From Planctomycetaceae bacterium (GTDB taxonomy: Bacteria; Planctomycetota; Planctomycetia; Planctomycetales; Planctomycetaceae), in contig JAJDEI010000251.1 of assembly GCA_029259845.1 (NCBI GenBank), positions 1 through 37,424 of the forward strand: a DNA stretch of 37,424 nucleotides. The letters are read 5' to 3'. How positions within the stretch are numbered: position 1 is the stretch's first letter; each line of letters begins with the position of its first letter. Position numbers and translations under genes: made by a program. Below are positions 14,834 to 23,354 of the stretch, piece after piece. The notes beneath the pieces were generated by a model that searched no databases, was not told the DNA's origin, and was given only the letters and a program-made list of their open reading frames with translations.

Positions 14834-16395
14834 GCACGGTTCGATCGCTGTGGGCAAGTCTCAGCACGTTGGCGTGGCGTGTGCGGGTGTTCGTGGGGCT
14901 GTTGATCGGTCTGCGACGGCACGATTTCCGAGCCGCACGAACGTGGGTCAACACGATGTATCCCGGCATGCCGCGACGGACGCGCTGGATGCGTTTCGTG
15001 CAGTGGTCACTGGGGCAGATGTGGTGCGAGATTCCGAATTCGCTGCGGAGTTGCTCGTTCGCCACACCGGTCTCACGCACGCCGATCTGGCTTGCCGACG
15101 GAAATCCGCTGGAGAATCATCCGTGGGCGGATGACCCGCACGCCGCGCTTCCCGAGCAGGCGCACGTCGTGGTCATCGGCGCCGGGTTTACCGGCGGAGC
15201 ATTGGCGTATCACTGGGCCCGCCGCACTGCCGGCGGCAGCGAGCAGAACATGGTCGTGCTCGACATGGGAGAGGCCGCCAGCGGCGCGTCGGGCCGCAAT
15301 GAAGGTCTGGTGGTGATGGGCCGGTATTGTCACATGGTGTACAAGACGGTCCTCGACCACTTTGACACAAGGGGCATGTTTGGGGCCCCTGCAGAGCGTC
15401 GGCAACTCGCCCGGCAGTTCGCCATCGTCTACTGTCGCGCGGCCTACCGCAACGGTAACCTTGTGGAAGAAACCGTGCGGAACGAGGGCTTCAACTGCGA
15501 TTACGCGCGGCAGGGGTGGGTCCAGGCACGCGATGCCGATCAACAGCAGATGCTGGCGGAAGCGGTGCAGATGGCCGTCGAAACAGGCACGAACGACTGG
15601 ATCAGCATCACACCGGAAGAAGTCGAACGCCGCACCGGCATGCGGGTCACTCACAACGCCGGCTTTTCGGTCGCGGCGGCGTCGTTCCATCCCGCCAAGT
15701 GGGTCTGGTCCTTGTTGCGCAAAGCGTTGGAATCCGGCACGGTTTCGTTCTACTCCCGCACACGTGTGTCGCAGGTGGAAGATGCCGGCGAAGAGTATCT
15801 GGTCCAGACATCGCGGGGCACGATTCGCGCGCGGCATGTTGTCAATGCCACGGAATCGTATACGCCGCTGCTCCATCCGCAGTTTCACGACCGAATTCTG
15901 CCGACACAGACACAAGCCGCCTCCGGAACAGGCGGTCCCGAGGCCCTGCGGCCGCATGTCGGCATCAGCGGCACACGGGGGTTCTTCGGCCGGCATGGCG
16001 TCCGGGTGATGGCCGGTTCCGACGCCACGCGGATTCCCGACCGCGAAGCGGGCCGGATCCAACCGTCGCGGTTCATCACCAAGTTTTTGCTGGGCGAAAT
16101 GAAACGGTACTTCGGCGACTCCCGCTACCAGGTGACCCACGAATGGAGCGGGACCGTCAGCTATACGCCGGATGAATTCCCCATCGTCGGCTCGATCGAC
16201 GGCAAGCGGCAGCACATTGTCGCCGGGATGGCCGGCTCCGGCACGGCTGTCTCCTTCAACGCGGGTCGCTGCATCGTGAACCGCATTCTCGATCGCACCG
16301 ACGAACCGGATGACTACCCGCCCGAATACTTCAGCCCCATGCGACTGCTGGATCCGGAGCATCACCAGTGGCCGCAGATCGAACACCCGATCTAA
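14830..16395 (+). CDS. FAD-dependent oxidoreductase, DAO family
   Basis: D-amino-acid-oxidase-type flavoproteins oxidise amines, amino acids or sarcosine-like compounds. After an unusual 110-residue N-terminal extension, the 521-residue protein shows the FAD Rossmann motif V-V-V-I-G-A-G-F-T-G-G at 113-123, the acidic end of strand 2 (V-V-L-D, 142-145), the second flavin motif A-S-G-A-S-G-R-N-E-G at 150-159 and the C-terminal F-P-I-V-G-S-I-D-G followed by G-M-A-G-S-G-T-A, typical of DAO proteins. The GTG start at 14830 overlaps the enolase-like stop by 4 bases; translation is coupled. No export signal is visible, so it is probably cytoplasmic although its partner looks exported. Family is firm, substrate unknown. 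Confidence 0.88.
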   Translation: MSTVRSLWASLSTLAWRVRVFVGLLIGLRRHDFRAARTWVNTMYPGMPRRTRWMRFVQWSLGQMWCEIPNSLRSCSFATPVSRTPIWLADGNPLENHPWADDPHAALPEQAHVVVIGAGFTGGALAYHWARRTAGGSEQNMVVLDMGEAASGASGRNEGLVVMGRYCHMVYKTVLDHFDTRGMFGAPAERRQLARQFAIVYCRAAYRNGNLVEETVRNEGFNCDYARQGWVQARDADQQQMLAEAVQMAVETGTNDWISITPEEVERRTGMRVTHNAGFSVAAASFHPAKWVWSLLRKALESGTVSFYSRTRVSQVEDAGEEYLVQTSRGTIRARHVVNATESYTPLLHPQFHDRILPTQTQAASGTGGPEALRPHVGISGTRGFFGRHGVRVMAGSDATRIPDREAGRIQPSRFITKFLLGEMKRYFGDSRYQVTHEWSGTVSYTPDEFPIVGSIDGKRQHIVAGMAGSGTAVSFNAGRCIVNRILDRTDEPDDYPPEYFSPMRLLDPEHHQWPQIEHPI

Positions 16396-16401
16396 GACGA
16401 G

Positions 16402-16549
16402 CGACGGGTGGCGGGGGCGCGTTTGTGCGTGGAACAACGAAAGCGTTTCCGTCCGGGGGCGGTGAACAATCCTCGGAACAACGACGTCGCCCCCGTGATT
16501 GGCGCGGCAAGGCTGCCGGACGCTATCACAGCGCCCCCGCCACTCGTCG
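16402..16549. repeat. 148-bp element bounded by GGCGGGGGCGC inverted arms
   Basis: CGACGGGTGGCGGGGGCGC at 16402-16420 pairs with GCGCCCCCGCCACTCGTCG at 16531-16549, 18 of 19 bases. It lies in the convergent gap between the FAD oxidoreductase and rnpA. No gene is seen inside; a bidirectional transcription-ending role is possible but there is no T tract. Confidence 0.7.
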
Positions 16550-16615
16550 ATCGGCTCTCGGCGTGCGGTCATTCAATCGTCGCACGACTCCGCTCATGGT
16601 CCGCACAGCGGACCC

Positions 16616-17005
16616 CTACTTGGCTGCTTGCTTGGAGGATCGCCCTCGCTGCTCTGCGAGCTTCTTGTGCACGCGGCGGGTGAGCCGTCGCAGGGACCGC
16701 TGGTAGTCGAGCAGTCCGGCTGCGGAGCCGACGCGCGGGATGAGAATTAAGTCGAGGCCTTCAGGAAGATCGTGCTGTTGGAGCCGGTAGGCCTCGCGCA
16801 GCAGCCGCTTGATGCGCTGCCGCCTGACGGCGTTGCCATGCTTCTTGGAGACGCTCAGTCCGATGCGGGTCCGACCGTCCGGATTCGCGTCTGCGAAGAT
16901 CAGGAGGGCGTCGTCGCCGGCCCGGAGTTTGCGCGCGTAAACACGGGCGAAGTCGGCGGCGTGGCGGAGACGTCGTGACTTGGGAAAGGAGTGCTCGCCG
17001 GTCAC
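16616..17005 (-). CDS. rnpA: Ribonuclease P protein component
   Basis: The small basic protein subunit binds RNase P RNA and helps position precursor tRNA for 5' processing. The 129-residue protein has the family core: F-P-K-S-R-R-L-R-H-A-A-D-F-A-R-V-Y near 7-23, R-I-G-L-S-V-S-K-K at 47-55 and the RNR motif H-G-N-A-V-R-R-Q-R-I-K-R-L-L-R-E at 56-71, with R-R-L-T-R-R late. I place the start at the GTG at 17005, which overlaps the previous gene's stop (GTGA) and gives normal length; an upstream in-frame start would add 35 atypical residues. Unusually, rpmH is not beside it; instead it ends a three-gene overlapping operon behind a DnaJ-like gene and a membrane protein. Confidence 0.95.
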   Translation of the reverse strand: MTGEHSFPKSRRLRHAADFARVYARKLRAGDDALLIFADANPDGRTRIGLSVSKKHGNAVRRQRIKRLLREAYRLQQHDLPEGLDLILIPRVGSAAGLLDYQRSLRRLTRRVHKKLAEQRGRSSKQAAK

Positions 17006-17544
17006 GAGGCCGTCTCCCCGTCGGTGGTTGGGGAATCGGACCGGTCGTCGGGGCGTTGCCCGCCCTGCTCCGGCCCGTCGTTCGCCGGTGGCGGCGATTT
17101 GAGGTACCACAATTCGTCCTGTTGGGTCGGTCCGGACTCCGGCAGCCGGGCGGTTCGCCGCAGCTTGGCTCCCCAGATCATCGTCGCGGCGATCATTGCG
17201 GCTCCCATCAGTCCCACCCCCGCCAATAGCATCAGCAACACCTGGGCCAGATTCTCCCGACGCTTTTCGTCGGACGGAACTTCGGCGGGATCATCAACCG
17301 CGTCCTGGACCGCCGGCATTGCTGGTTCGCTGGCGTCGCGTATCGTGACGCCGCCTTGAGGCGGACTGCTGAAATCCGCCTCGGCCCGCGAGAAAGCAGG
17401 CGACAGGGCCCCGGACAAAATCAGGACGGCAGCGAGCGACCGGAGCGGGGCGGGGGCCAATGCGACACGCTGAGAAGAAGCGGGAAGCCGTGCCCCCGCA
17501 CGTCGGTGCGACGTTTCCCCTTGTCGGACCGGGCCCTCGATCAT
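17002..17544 (-). CDS. Secreted or membrane protein of unknown function between dnaJ-like and rnpA
   Basis: The 180-residue product has a basic N-terminus, a hydrophobic segment at about 37-52 ([16 protein letters not shown]) that may be a signal, an acidic periplasmic-type stretch, a strong membrane segment at about 100-122 ([20 protein letters not shown]) and a cytoplasmic tail with D-E-L-W-Y-L-K near 144-150 and a Pro/Gly/Asp-rich end. I recognise no domain. The ATG at 17544 overlaps the dnaJ-like stop (ATGA); a GTG two codons earlier is possible. Its own stop overlaps rnpA (GTGA), so the three proteins are made in a coupled way. The W-Y-L-K tail motif may be a conserved docking element. 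Confidence 0.7.
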   Translation of the reverse strand: MIEGPVRQGETSHRRAGARLPASSQRVALAPAPLRSLAAVLILSGALSPAFSRAEADFSSPPQGGVTIRDASEPAMPAVQDAVDDPAEVPSDEKRRENLAQVLLMLLAGVGLMGAAMIAATMIWGAKLRRTARLPESGPTQQDELWYLKSPPPANDGPEQGGQRPDDRSDSPTTDGETAS

Positions 17545-18464
17545 GTCCACAGGTCCTCCCGCGGCGACTCTGGAAGCACCGTGGCAAGTTCTTCAAGCAG
17601 TTCCCGGGCGCGGTCAGACGACTCGCGCGGGACTGTGATTTTGATCACGACCAACTGGTCTCCCGTTTGTTTGGTCTTGGGGTCGGGGAACCCCTTGCCA
17701 CGCAGCCTGAGCTTTGTTCCGGAGGACGTTCCGGGCGGGATGGTCAGCGTGACCTGATCGCCGGACAATGTGGGGACATCGATTTTCGTGCCGAGAGCCG
17801 CTTCGGTAATCGTCAGCGGGACATCCAACAGGACGTTGTTTCCCTTCCGGCGAAAATAGGGATGCGGAGCGACGTCGACGGTGATCAGCAGGTCGCCGGG
17901 CGGGCCTCCGGAGAGGCCGGGGTCTCCCTGCTCGGCGAGGCGAATCACGCTGCCGGAGCGGACCCCGGGCGGAATCTTGACGTCGAGTCGCTCGGTCTTT
18001 CCGACTCGGTTCAGCGTGATCTCGTGGTGTCCGCCGTGCGCGGCAACGTGAAAGGGCACGACCATGGAAGTCCGGATGTCGCGCCCTTTTTGGGGGCGTG
18101 GCTGGGCGCGCCGACCACCGCCAAACCCGCCACCTCCGCCGCCGCCGAAACTTCCTCCCAGGATGTCGCCGAGGTCGACCTGTCCGCCGAACAGGTCGCC
18201 GAGGTCGATTGGACCGGTGCCGTACGACCGGCCCCCTTCTCCCGCATGCCGATAGGCCGACCCGAACTGGTCGTACTGTTTGCGTTTGTCCGAATCGCCG
18301 AGGACGTCGTACGCTTCGGCCGCCTGTTTGAACCGTTCTGAGGCCGCCTTGTCATCCGGCTTGACGTCCGGGTGGTTTTCGCGGGCCAGCTTCTTGTACG
18401 CTTTGCGGATTTCGTCCTGCGACGCACTGCGAGAGACGCCCAGGGTTTTGTAATAGTCGTGCAT
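17541..18464 (-). CDS. DnaJ-like co-chaperone without zinc finger (type II, CbpA-like)
   Basis: J-domain proteins deliver clients to DnaK and stimulate its ATPase. The 307-residue protein has a complete J domain at 1-70 with the essential H-P-D at 31-33, a Gly-rich linker (about 100-118, nearly all Gly/Phe), and two beta-barrel client-binding domains (about 128-200 and 205-280) including I-P-P-G-V-R-S-G and L-R-L-R-G-K-G-F-P. The C-x-x-C-x-G-x-G zinc repeats of DnaJ proper are absent, so this is the CbpA-type. I chose the ATG at 18464, which starts the J domain directly; an in-frame TTG eight codons upstream is less likely. It heads the dnaJ-like/membrane protein/rnpA operon. Confidence 0.92.
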   Translation of the reverse strand: MHDYYKTLGVSRSASQDEIRKAYKKLARENHPDVKPDDKAASERFKQAAEAYDVLGDSDKRKQYDQFGSAYRHAGEGGRSYGTGPIDLGDLFGGQVDLGDILGGSFGGGGGGGFGGGRRAQPRPQKGRDIRTSMVVPFHVAAHGGHHEITLNRVGKTERLDVKIPPGVRSGSVIRLAEQGDPGLSGGPPGDLLITVDVAPHPYFRRKGNNVLLDVPLTITEAALGTKIDVPTLSGDQVTLTIPPGTSSGTKLRLRGKGFPDPKTKQTGDQLVVIKITVPRESSDRARELLEELATVLPESPREDLWT

Positions 18465-19124
18465 CGTGCGATGGGAAAAGGCGGTCAATCAAGGCACTCG
18501 TCCTGCTGTTCGGAACGTCCTGACGGCGTCCCGCCGACATAATACGCCTCCGGCTCTCAAAAACGTAGTGTCGCCTGGCACAGCAGGGCGAACGTGTTCT
18601 TCACGAGGGGGAGATTTCCGGTCGTTCGCCGTCGGCGATGCCTCCGGGCTAACAGCCGATTGAAATTCGACGGGGCGGCTGGGGCGCTGTTGAGGCCACG
18701 GAAACGTGTCCTCGGACCGACCACCGGGGCTGTGACGCGGTTCGTTCGCTGCCCACAGCCCCAGAGTTCCGAGTGGCTGGCCAATCATCGATTTCAGCTC
18801 GCCCCAGCCACCCCCGTCACCATCGCCGGCCCTCTCCCCAACGGAAGCCTCAAACGGCCCTGTCATCGGGGTTGGGCCGCCACCTCGCTTTCACTTGGTC
18901 GACAGTTCCGTAGGATGAGGGATCACCAACCGTCAAGGGCCAGCGTCACTGCCGTTTGTCAACGGGCGGTTAAGATGTGCGCCGGAAAACAAGCCCCATC
19001 ACGCGACCTCGGTTGACGTCCCGCTCCCCATCCGGACTCTGGTGATCCATGGTAAGCGTTCACAGGGTGCCTGACCCCGGATCTTCCGTGAAAAACTCGC
19101 CCAACCTGTGAATGGTTACGATCC
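18465..19124. repeat. Gene-free gap holding copies of repeat families A, C and D
   Basis: No gene is recognisable in these 660 bases. Family A copy 3 (single arm GTTCGCCGTCGGCGATGCCT onward) is at 18625-18653; family C copy 2 (core GGGGCGCTGTTGAGGC) at 18681-18712; family D copy 2, in inverse orientation and lacking the interior palindrome, at 19051-19119. The start codon of the following symporter lies 6 bases after the family D copy, so that repeat forms its 5' leader. Confidence 0.8.
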
Positions 19125-20822
19125 ATGAACATTGCCGCCTTCCCCCTGCTGGCCCAACCCGCAGCGCCGCAAGGCCTGCAACTGCTGGACTACGCCGTTG
19201 TTCTGATCTACCTCGCGGGCATGTTGGCCGCCGGCTGGTACTTTTGGCGTGAGCAGGAAGAGCAGGACGACTATTTCGTCGGCGGACGGCGGCTGCCCTG
19301 GATGGCGGTCGGATTGAGCATCGTGGCGACGATGCTGTCGACGGTGACGTACCTGGCCGCGCCCGGCGAAGTCATTCAGCATGGTCTGGCACTTTCCATC
19401 GGCTGGCTGGCGATCCCGTTGGCGTTTGTTGTCGTCAATTTCCTGTGGGTCCCGTTCTTCATGCGGCTGGGAGTGACGAGCATCTACGAGTATCTCGAAG
19501 ATCGTTTCGGACTCGCGGCGAGGATGACGGCAGTCGCATTGTTCGTGCTGATCCTGCGCCTGTTCTGGATGGCGACGATCGTGCTCACCGGATCGCGGGC
19601 CGTCTCCCAAATCACCTACGAAAGCATGGTGCGGATTTTCGGCATCTCCTGGTCGGCGAACGAATGGCTGCTGGTGGTGCTGTTCAGCGTCGGCCTGTTC
19701 GCGACGCTTTACACCATGCTGGGCGGGATCAAAGCGGTTGTTTGGACGGATGTCGTGCAGTTCGTCGCTCTGTTCGGCGGTGCCCTGCTCACACTGTTTT
19801 TTGTTGCGTGGGAGACGGGGACCGGTCCCGTTGACTGGTGGGTGACGGCGACGAGCGGTGAAGCGGCAGGACACGAATTCCCCCCCCTGGCCAGCTGGGA
19901 CCTGACCACCCGTAATACGATCCTGTTTACGGTGCTGTCGGCACTCGCCTGGTACGTCTGCACGTTCATCGGCGATCAGGTTGCGGTGCAGCGGTATTTG
20001 ACGACCCCATCAGTGACGGCGGCGGTGAAGGGCAACGTCGTCAACTTCGTCGCGGACTTTTTCGTCTCGGTGGTGCTGGCGTTGTGTGGGATGGCGCTAT
20101 TGACCTACTACCTCGACCCGGCATTTCAAACTCAACTCGCGGACGGCATCACCGATCCCCGTGACGCCCGGGTCGCCGATCAGGTGTTTCCCCACTTCAT
20201 CGCCTTTGGGCTGCCTGCCGGCGTGTCAGGGTTGGTTGTGGCCGCTCTGTTTGCCGTGGCCATGTCGAGCCTCGACTCGGGCATCAACTCGGTTGCCACC
20301 GTGCTCACGATCGACATTTTCGAGCGGCTGGGCATTGCCAAGGCGTCCCACCGGAAGCTGTGGCTGCCGCGGACGATCACCTTCGTGGTGGGAATCGTTT
20401 GCACCGCGCTGGCCTGGGCCATGCTCAGTATTCCCGAACGGTACAACATCATCGGCATCACCGCGCGGACGTTCAATTGTGCGTTGGGCCCGTTGGCGGC
20501 CATGTTCGTGGTGGGCATGTTCGTCCGGCGAGCGGGGCAGAAAGCGGTCGTGGCGGCCGCCTGGCTGGGGCTGTCGGTGTCGGTCAGTCTGGCGTGGTGG
20601 GTGGAGTTGCGCTGGGCGCTTGGTCTGACCGATTATTCGACGCTGGCCGATGCGACCGCGCATCTCGCTGGACCGAGTCCTTTTCTGATCACTCCCATTT
20701 CGTCAACATCAACCGTGCTGATGGCGATCCTTCTGAGCTTTGTTTTCCCCAACCGGAAAACAAAGCAAACCGAACAACTGCTGTGGAGCGCTGTTGTCGC
20801 CCGAACGGAGGCGAAACCTTGA
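19125..20822 (+). CDS. Sodium:solute symporter family transporter (SSS)
   Basis: This 565-residue inner-membrane protein has about 13-14 hydrophobic helices, as expected for SSS carriers, which import sugars, organic acids or amino acids with sodium. Family landmarks include D-D-Y-F-V-G-G-R-R-L-P-W near 48-59, the unwound helix-1 region S-I-V-A-T-M-L-S-T-V-T-Y, Y-T-M-L-G-G-I-K-A-V-V-W-T-D near 197-210, and the sodium-site helix A-M-S-S-L-D-S-G-I-N-S near 379-389. The ATG at 19125 has no visible Shine-Dalgarno sequence because the repeat lies directly upstream. Its last four bases (TTGA) overlap the amidohydrolase start, so it belongs to a catabolic cluster and probably imports that pathway's substrate, which is unknown. 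Confidence 0.92.
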   Translation: MNIAAFPLLAQPAAPQGLQLLDYAVVLIYLAGMLAAGWYFWREQEEQDDYFVGGRRLPWMAVGLSIVATMLSTVTYLAAPGEVIQHGLALSIGWLAIPLAFVVVNFLWVPFFMRLGVTSIYEYLEDRFGLAARMTAVALFVLILRLFWMATIVLTGSRAVSQITYESMVRIFGISWSANEWLLVVLFSVGLFATLYTMLGGIKAVVWTDVVQFVALFGGALLTLFFVAWETGTGPVDWWVTATSGEAAGHEFPPLASWDLTTRNTILFTVLSALAWYVCTFIGDQVAVQRYLTTPSVTAAVKGNVVNFVADFFVSVVLALCGMALLTYYLDPAFQTQLADGITDPRDARVADQVFPHFIAFGLPAGVSGLVVAALFAVAMSSLDSGINSVATVLTIDIFERLGIAKASHRKLWLPRTITFVVGIVCTALAWAMLSIPERYNIIGITARTFNCALGPLAAMFVVGMFVRRAGQKAVVAAAWLGLSVSVSLAWWVELRWALGLTDYSTLADATAHLAGPSPFLITPISSTSTVLMAILLSFVFPNRKTKQTEQLLWSAVVARTEAKP

Positions 20823-21622
20823 CACGCGCAATTCAAGCGATCGACGTGCACGCCCACTATGGCGACTACGCTCGCGATGAGACGCCGCCGTTGTTGAATG
20901 GCTGGATCAGCGGCAGTGCGGCGACTGTCGCCGAACGCGCGCGGCAAGCCGGCGTGCGGCTGACGGTCGTCTCGCCTTTGTCCGGACTGATGCCGCGAGG
21001 ACGGGCGGATGCGGTGGCCGCCAATACCGAGGCATCAGCGATGGTCCAGCAAACTCCGGGGCTGCTTCAATGGGTGATCGTTCATCCTCATCAGCCGCAG
21101 ACGTTTGCGCAGGCGGACGAGCTGCTCAGTTCTCCGCACTGTGTCGGAATCAAGATTCACCCTGAGGAACACCAATACGGGATCCGTGAGCACGGAGACC
21201 CGCTGTTTCAACTCGCCGCGCGGCACGACGCCGTCGTTCTCGCTCACAGCGGCGATCCGTACAGTTTGCCGCAAGATTTCACGCCATTCGCAAACGGATA
21301 CCCCAACGTGCCATTGATCCTCGCTCACCTGGGCAACGGGGGAGGCGCGTCGGGAGATCCCACACTTCAGGTCCGGGCAATTCAAGACAGCAAACACGGG
21401 AACATTTTCGTCGACACGTCGAGTGCGCGCTCCCTCCTGCCGGGGCTGGTCGAGTGGGCCGTCGGCGAGATTGGATCGGAGCGAATCCTGTTTGGGACCG
21501 ATACGCCGCTGTATTCGACGGCCATGCAACGAGCACGGATCGACTCTGCCGGGATCACGGAGGAGCAAAAGGCCGATATCCTTTGCCGAAATGCCGAGCG
21601 TTTGCTTGCGATTGAGGAATGA
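20819..21622 (+). CDS. Amidohydrolase-2 family metal-dependent hydrolase
   Basis: This TIM-barrel enzyme of the amidohydrolase superfamily (COG2159-like) hydrolyses or decarboxylates small carboxylates and lactones using a metal centre. In the 267 residues I see the first metal pair H-x-H at 11-13 (D-V-H-A-H), I-K-I-H-P at 111-115, a barrel His at 143 (L-A-H-S-G), His170 (L-A-H-L-G) and the catalytic Asp228 in F-G-T-D-T-P. I place the start at the TTG at 20819: GGAGG sits seven bases upstream and the codon overlaps the symporter stop (TTGA). An in-frame upstream start would run inside the symporter. Lactone opening in sugar-acid catabolism is one possibility. Confidence 0.85.
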   Translation: MTRAIQAIDVHAHYGDYARDETPPLLNGWISGSAATVAERARQAGVRLTVVSPLSGLMPRGRADAVAANTEASAMVQQTPGLLQWVIVHPHQPQTFAQADELLSSPHCVGIKIHPEEHQYGIREHGDPLFQLAARHDAVVLAHSGDPYSLPQDFTPFANGYPNVPLILAHLGNGGGASGDPTLQVRAIQDSKHGNIFVDTSSARSLLPGLVEWAVGEIGSERILFGTDTPLYSTAMQRARIDSAGITEEQKADILCRNAERLLAIEE

Positions 21623-21625
21623 TCC

Positions 21626-21866
21626 TCGTTCCCAAACTCCAGTTGATCCTCGTTCCCAAACTCCGGTTTGGGAACGCACTTCGGCGAAACTCCGTTTCGC
21701 GCCCCCCCAAGCAGAGCCGCGTAGGGTGGGCTGTGCCCACCACAACACAGAACGACACCCGTTTCCCGCACAGTGGGCACAGCCCACCCGACTCTCCTCT
21801 GTTTCGCGAACCCCGAAGTCGACTTCGACCGTCCGGGTGTTCCCAAGCGGGAGCTTGGGAACAAGG
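21626..21866. repeat. Family B repeats (copy 3) with nested GGGTGGGCTGTGCCCAC inverted pair
   Basis: CGTTCCCAAACTCC occurs twice (21628 and 21651), the second forming a palindrome to 21676, followed by the family's CGAAACTCCGTTTCGCGC block and a final TTCCCAAGCGGGAGCTTGGGA copy near 21840-21860. Nested inside is a perfect 17-bp inverted pair GGGTGGGCTGTGCCCAC (21724-21740 and 21773-21789). The whole 274-base gap between the amidohydrolase and DHDPS-like genes is repeat. Confidence 0.8.
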
Positions 21867-21896
21867 TCACCCCCTCCCCCTGTTGAGGCCGATCGC

Positions 21897-22823
21897 ATGC
21901 TGAATCGTGACAACTTCACCGGTCCCTGGGCCGGTCTGCCGGTCGCCTGGACGGACGACGACCGATTCGACGAACCGGTCTATCGAGCCGATGTCGCTCG
22001 ATGTTGTGAGACGGGCGTTCCGGGCGTTTACACCGGCGGAACGTCCGGCGAGTTCTACGCCATGGAGTTCGACGAGTTTCAAGCCGTCGCCCGCGCTACG
22101 GTGGAAGAATGCCGTGCCCGCCAGACGCCGGCCATGATTGGTTGCTCGTCCACCTACACGCTGGGCGCTCAACGCCGCGCCGAATTCGCGGCCCGGATTG
22201 GTGCTGACGCGATCCAGGTCGCGATTCCCTTCTGGATGGAGGTTGGTCCCAAACAGATCGAGGCCTTCTTCCGTGACGTGTCCCGCGCATCGGGGGACCT
22301 GCCGCTATCGATCTACGAAACCACACGGTGCAAAGTGACGCTTTCGCTCGAACAGCACCGCGGCTTGCACGGACTGCTTCCCAACTACTTGATGGTCAAG
22401 GCGAATGGCGGCACGCTCGGAGCAAGCGAGGACGGTTGCCGCGCGTTGTCAGAGTTTGTGAGCGTCTTCGTGGGGGAAAGCCTTTGGGAACAGCTGAGAC
22501 CCTGCGGCGCGCGCGGCGGGTGCAGTTCCCTGGTCTACTGGAACCCGCGCGTCTGTCTGTCCCTGTGGCGAGCGGTTGAACAGGGCGACTGGGAATCCGT
22601 CAGGCAGCAGACCGAACCGGTTTCCCGGCTGTTTGCGTTCCTGCACGATGAGTTCGGCCAGACAGGGTACACCGACACCGCTTTCGATCGGCTGGGCGGG
22701 CTGGCCAGCGGGTTCCTGCAAACCAGCCTGCGCAGCCGAGGCCCGTATGTCTCCGTCTCGCCCGCAGACGTCGAGAAGCTCCGCGCGTGGTACGCAGCGG
22801 AGTTTCCAGGCATGCTCATCTGA
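21897..22823 (+). CDS. Dihydrodipicolinate synthase/N-acetylneuraminate lyase family protein
   Basis: Class I aldolase/lyase of the DapA/NanA superfamily; members cleave or condense keto acids through a Schiff-base lysine. The 308-residue protein has G-G-T-S-G-E at 47-52 (the G-T-T-G-E loop), Tyr140 in S-I-Y-E-T and the Schiff-base Lys168 in L-M-V-K-A-N. I start it at the ATG at 21897, which leaves a standard-length barrel; TTGAGG lies about 10 bases upstream. Its position after a symporter and an amidohydrolase argues for a catabolic keto-acid aldolase or dehydratase and against lysine synthesis. A repeat-filled gap separates it from the amidohydrolase, so co-transcription is not certain. 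Confidence 0.85.
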   Translation: MLNRDNFTGPWAGLPVAWTDDDRFDEPVYRADVARCCETGVPGVYTGGTSGEFYAMEFDEFQAVARATVEECRARQTPAMIGCSSTYTLGAQRRAEFAARIGADAIQVAIPFWMEVGPKQIEAFFRDVSRASGDLPLSIYETTRCKVTLSLEQHRGLHGLLPNYLMVKANGGTLGASEDGCRALSEFVSVFVGESLWEQLRPCGARGGCSSLVYWNPRVCLSLWRAVEQGDWESVRQQTEPVSRLFAFLHDEFGQTGYTDTAFDRLGGLASGFLQTSLRSRGPYVSVSPADVEKLRAWYAAEFPGMLI

Positions 22824-22881
22824 CATTAAGGAACCTCCGACGCCGGACAAAAGCACCGATGACGTGGAACAGGAGCCAAAG

Positions 22882-22902
22882 GCCCCTTGCCATCCAAGGG
22901 GC
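22882..22902 (+). terminator. Possible terminator hairpin after the DHDPS-like gene
   Basis: GCCCCTTG (22882-22889) pairs perfectly with CAAGGGGC (22895-22902) around a 5-base loop. The downstream sequence GTTGTCTG is only weakly T-rich. It lies between convergent genes, so it could serve either direction. Confidence 0.35.
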
Positions 22903-23039
22903 GTTGTCTGAGCAAGGCATCTGGCACCGGGGATCGCTGGGACAGAGTGAGGCCAAGCTTTGGAACCCGTAGCCACGCCCTGATTGAACGCTCCGTGTTC
23001 AACGTGATGCGGAGCGGATTCAGGGCTGCTGATGGGACG

Positions 23040-23354
23040 TCAAACCGTCTTTTGCGACTCTTGCGCCGAGATGCGTTCGTCGACGCTCTCAAGAACCGTT
23101 TGCCTCACATCCACAGACATTCCGGTGACGGAGATGTTCTTCTGAAACCATTCCTCGCCTCTAATGACGACAAGCACCGCGATCAATTCGTCGGCGAAGG
23201 AACTGCTCACCGTGCGAACATCAGTGAAATCCAAGCAAACTTTCGCCCGTCCCGCCTCGACTGCCGCAACTATCGTATTGCGGAGCGAAGATGCACGGTG
23301 ACGGCTGGAAAGATCGGTGCCCAAGTCGGCGAGGCGATAGGGTGTGGCTTTCAT
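23040..23354 (-). CDS. STAS-like (DUF4325-type) protein, partner of the GHKL ATPase
   Basis: The 104-residue protein matches the STAS-like DUF4325 pattern: R-A-S-S-L-R-N-T-I near 20-28, then strand V-C-L-D-F-T-D-V (39-46) and V-S-S-S-F-A-D-E-L (49-57), where STAS anti-sigma-antagonists carry their phosphorylated serine. In SpoIIAA-type systems a GHKL kinase phosphorylates that serine and the pair controls a sigma factor. Here the GHKL ATPase is encoded immediately upstream and the ATG at 23354 overlaps its stop (ATGA), so a direct functional pair is very likely. Small size and absence of other domains fit a stand-alone switch. Phosphorylation by the partner is inferred, and the target is unknown. 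Confidence 0.75.
   Translation of the reverse strand: MKATPYRLADLGTDLSSRHRASSLRNTIVAAVEAGRAKVCLDFTDVRTVSSSFADELIAVLVVIRGEEWFQKNISVTGMSVDVRQTVLESVDERISAQESQKTV

Noticed and set aside
15073-16572. 499-codon minus-strand frame over the FAD oxidoreductase gene
   Set aside because: Long only because stop codons are rare in antisense GC-rich frames; His/Arg-rich with no family motif.
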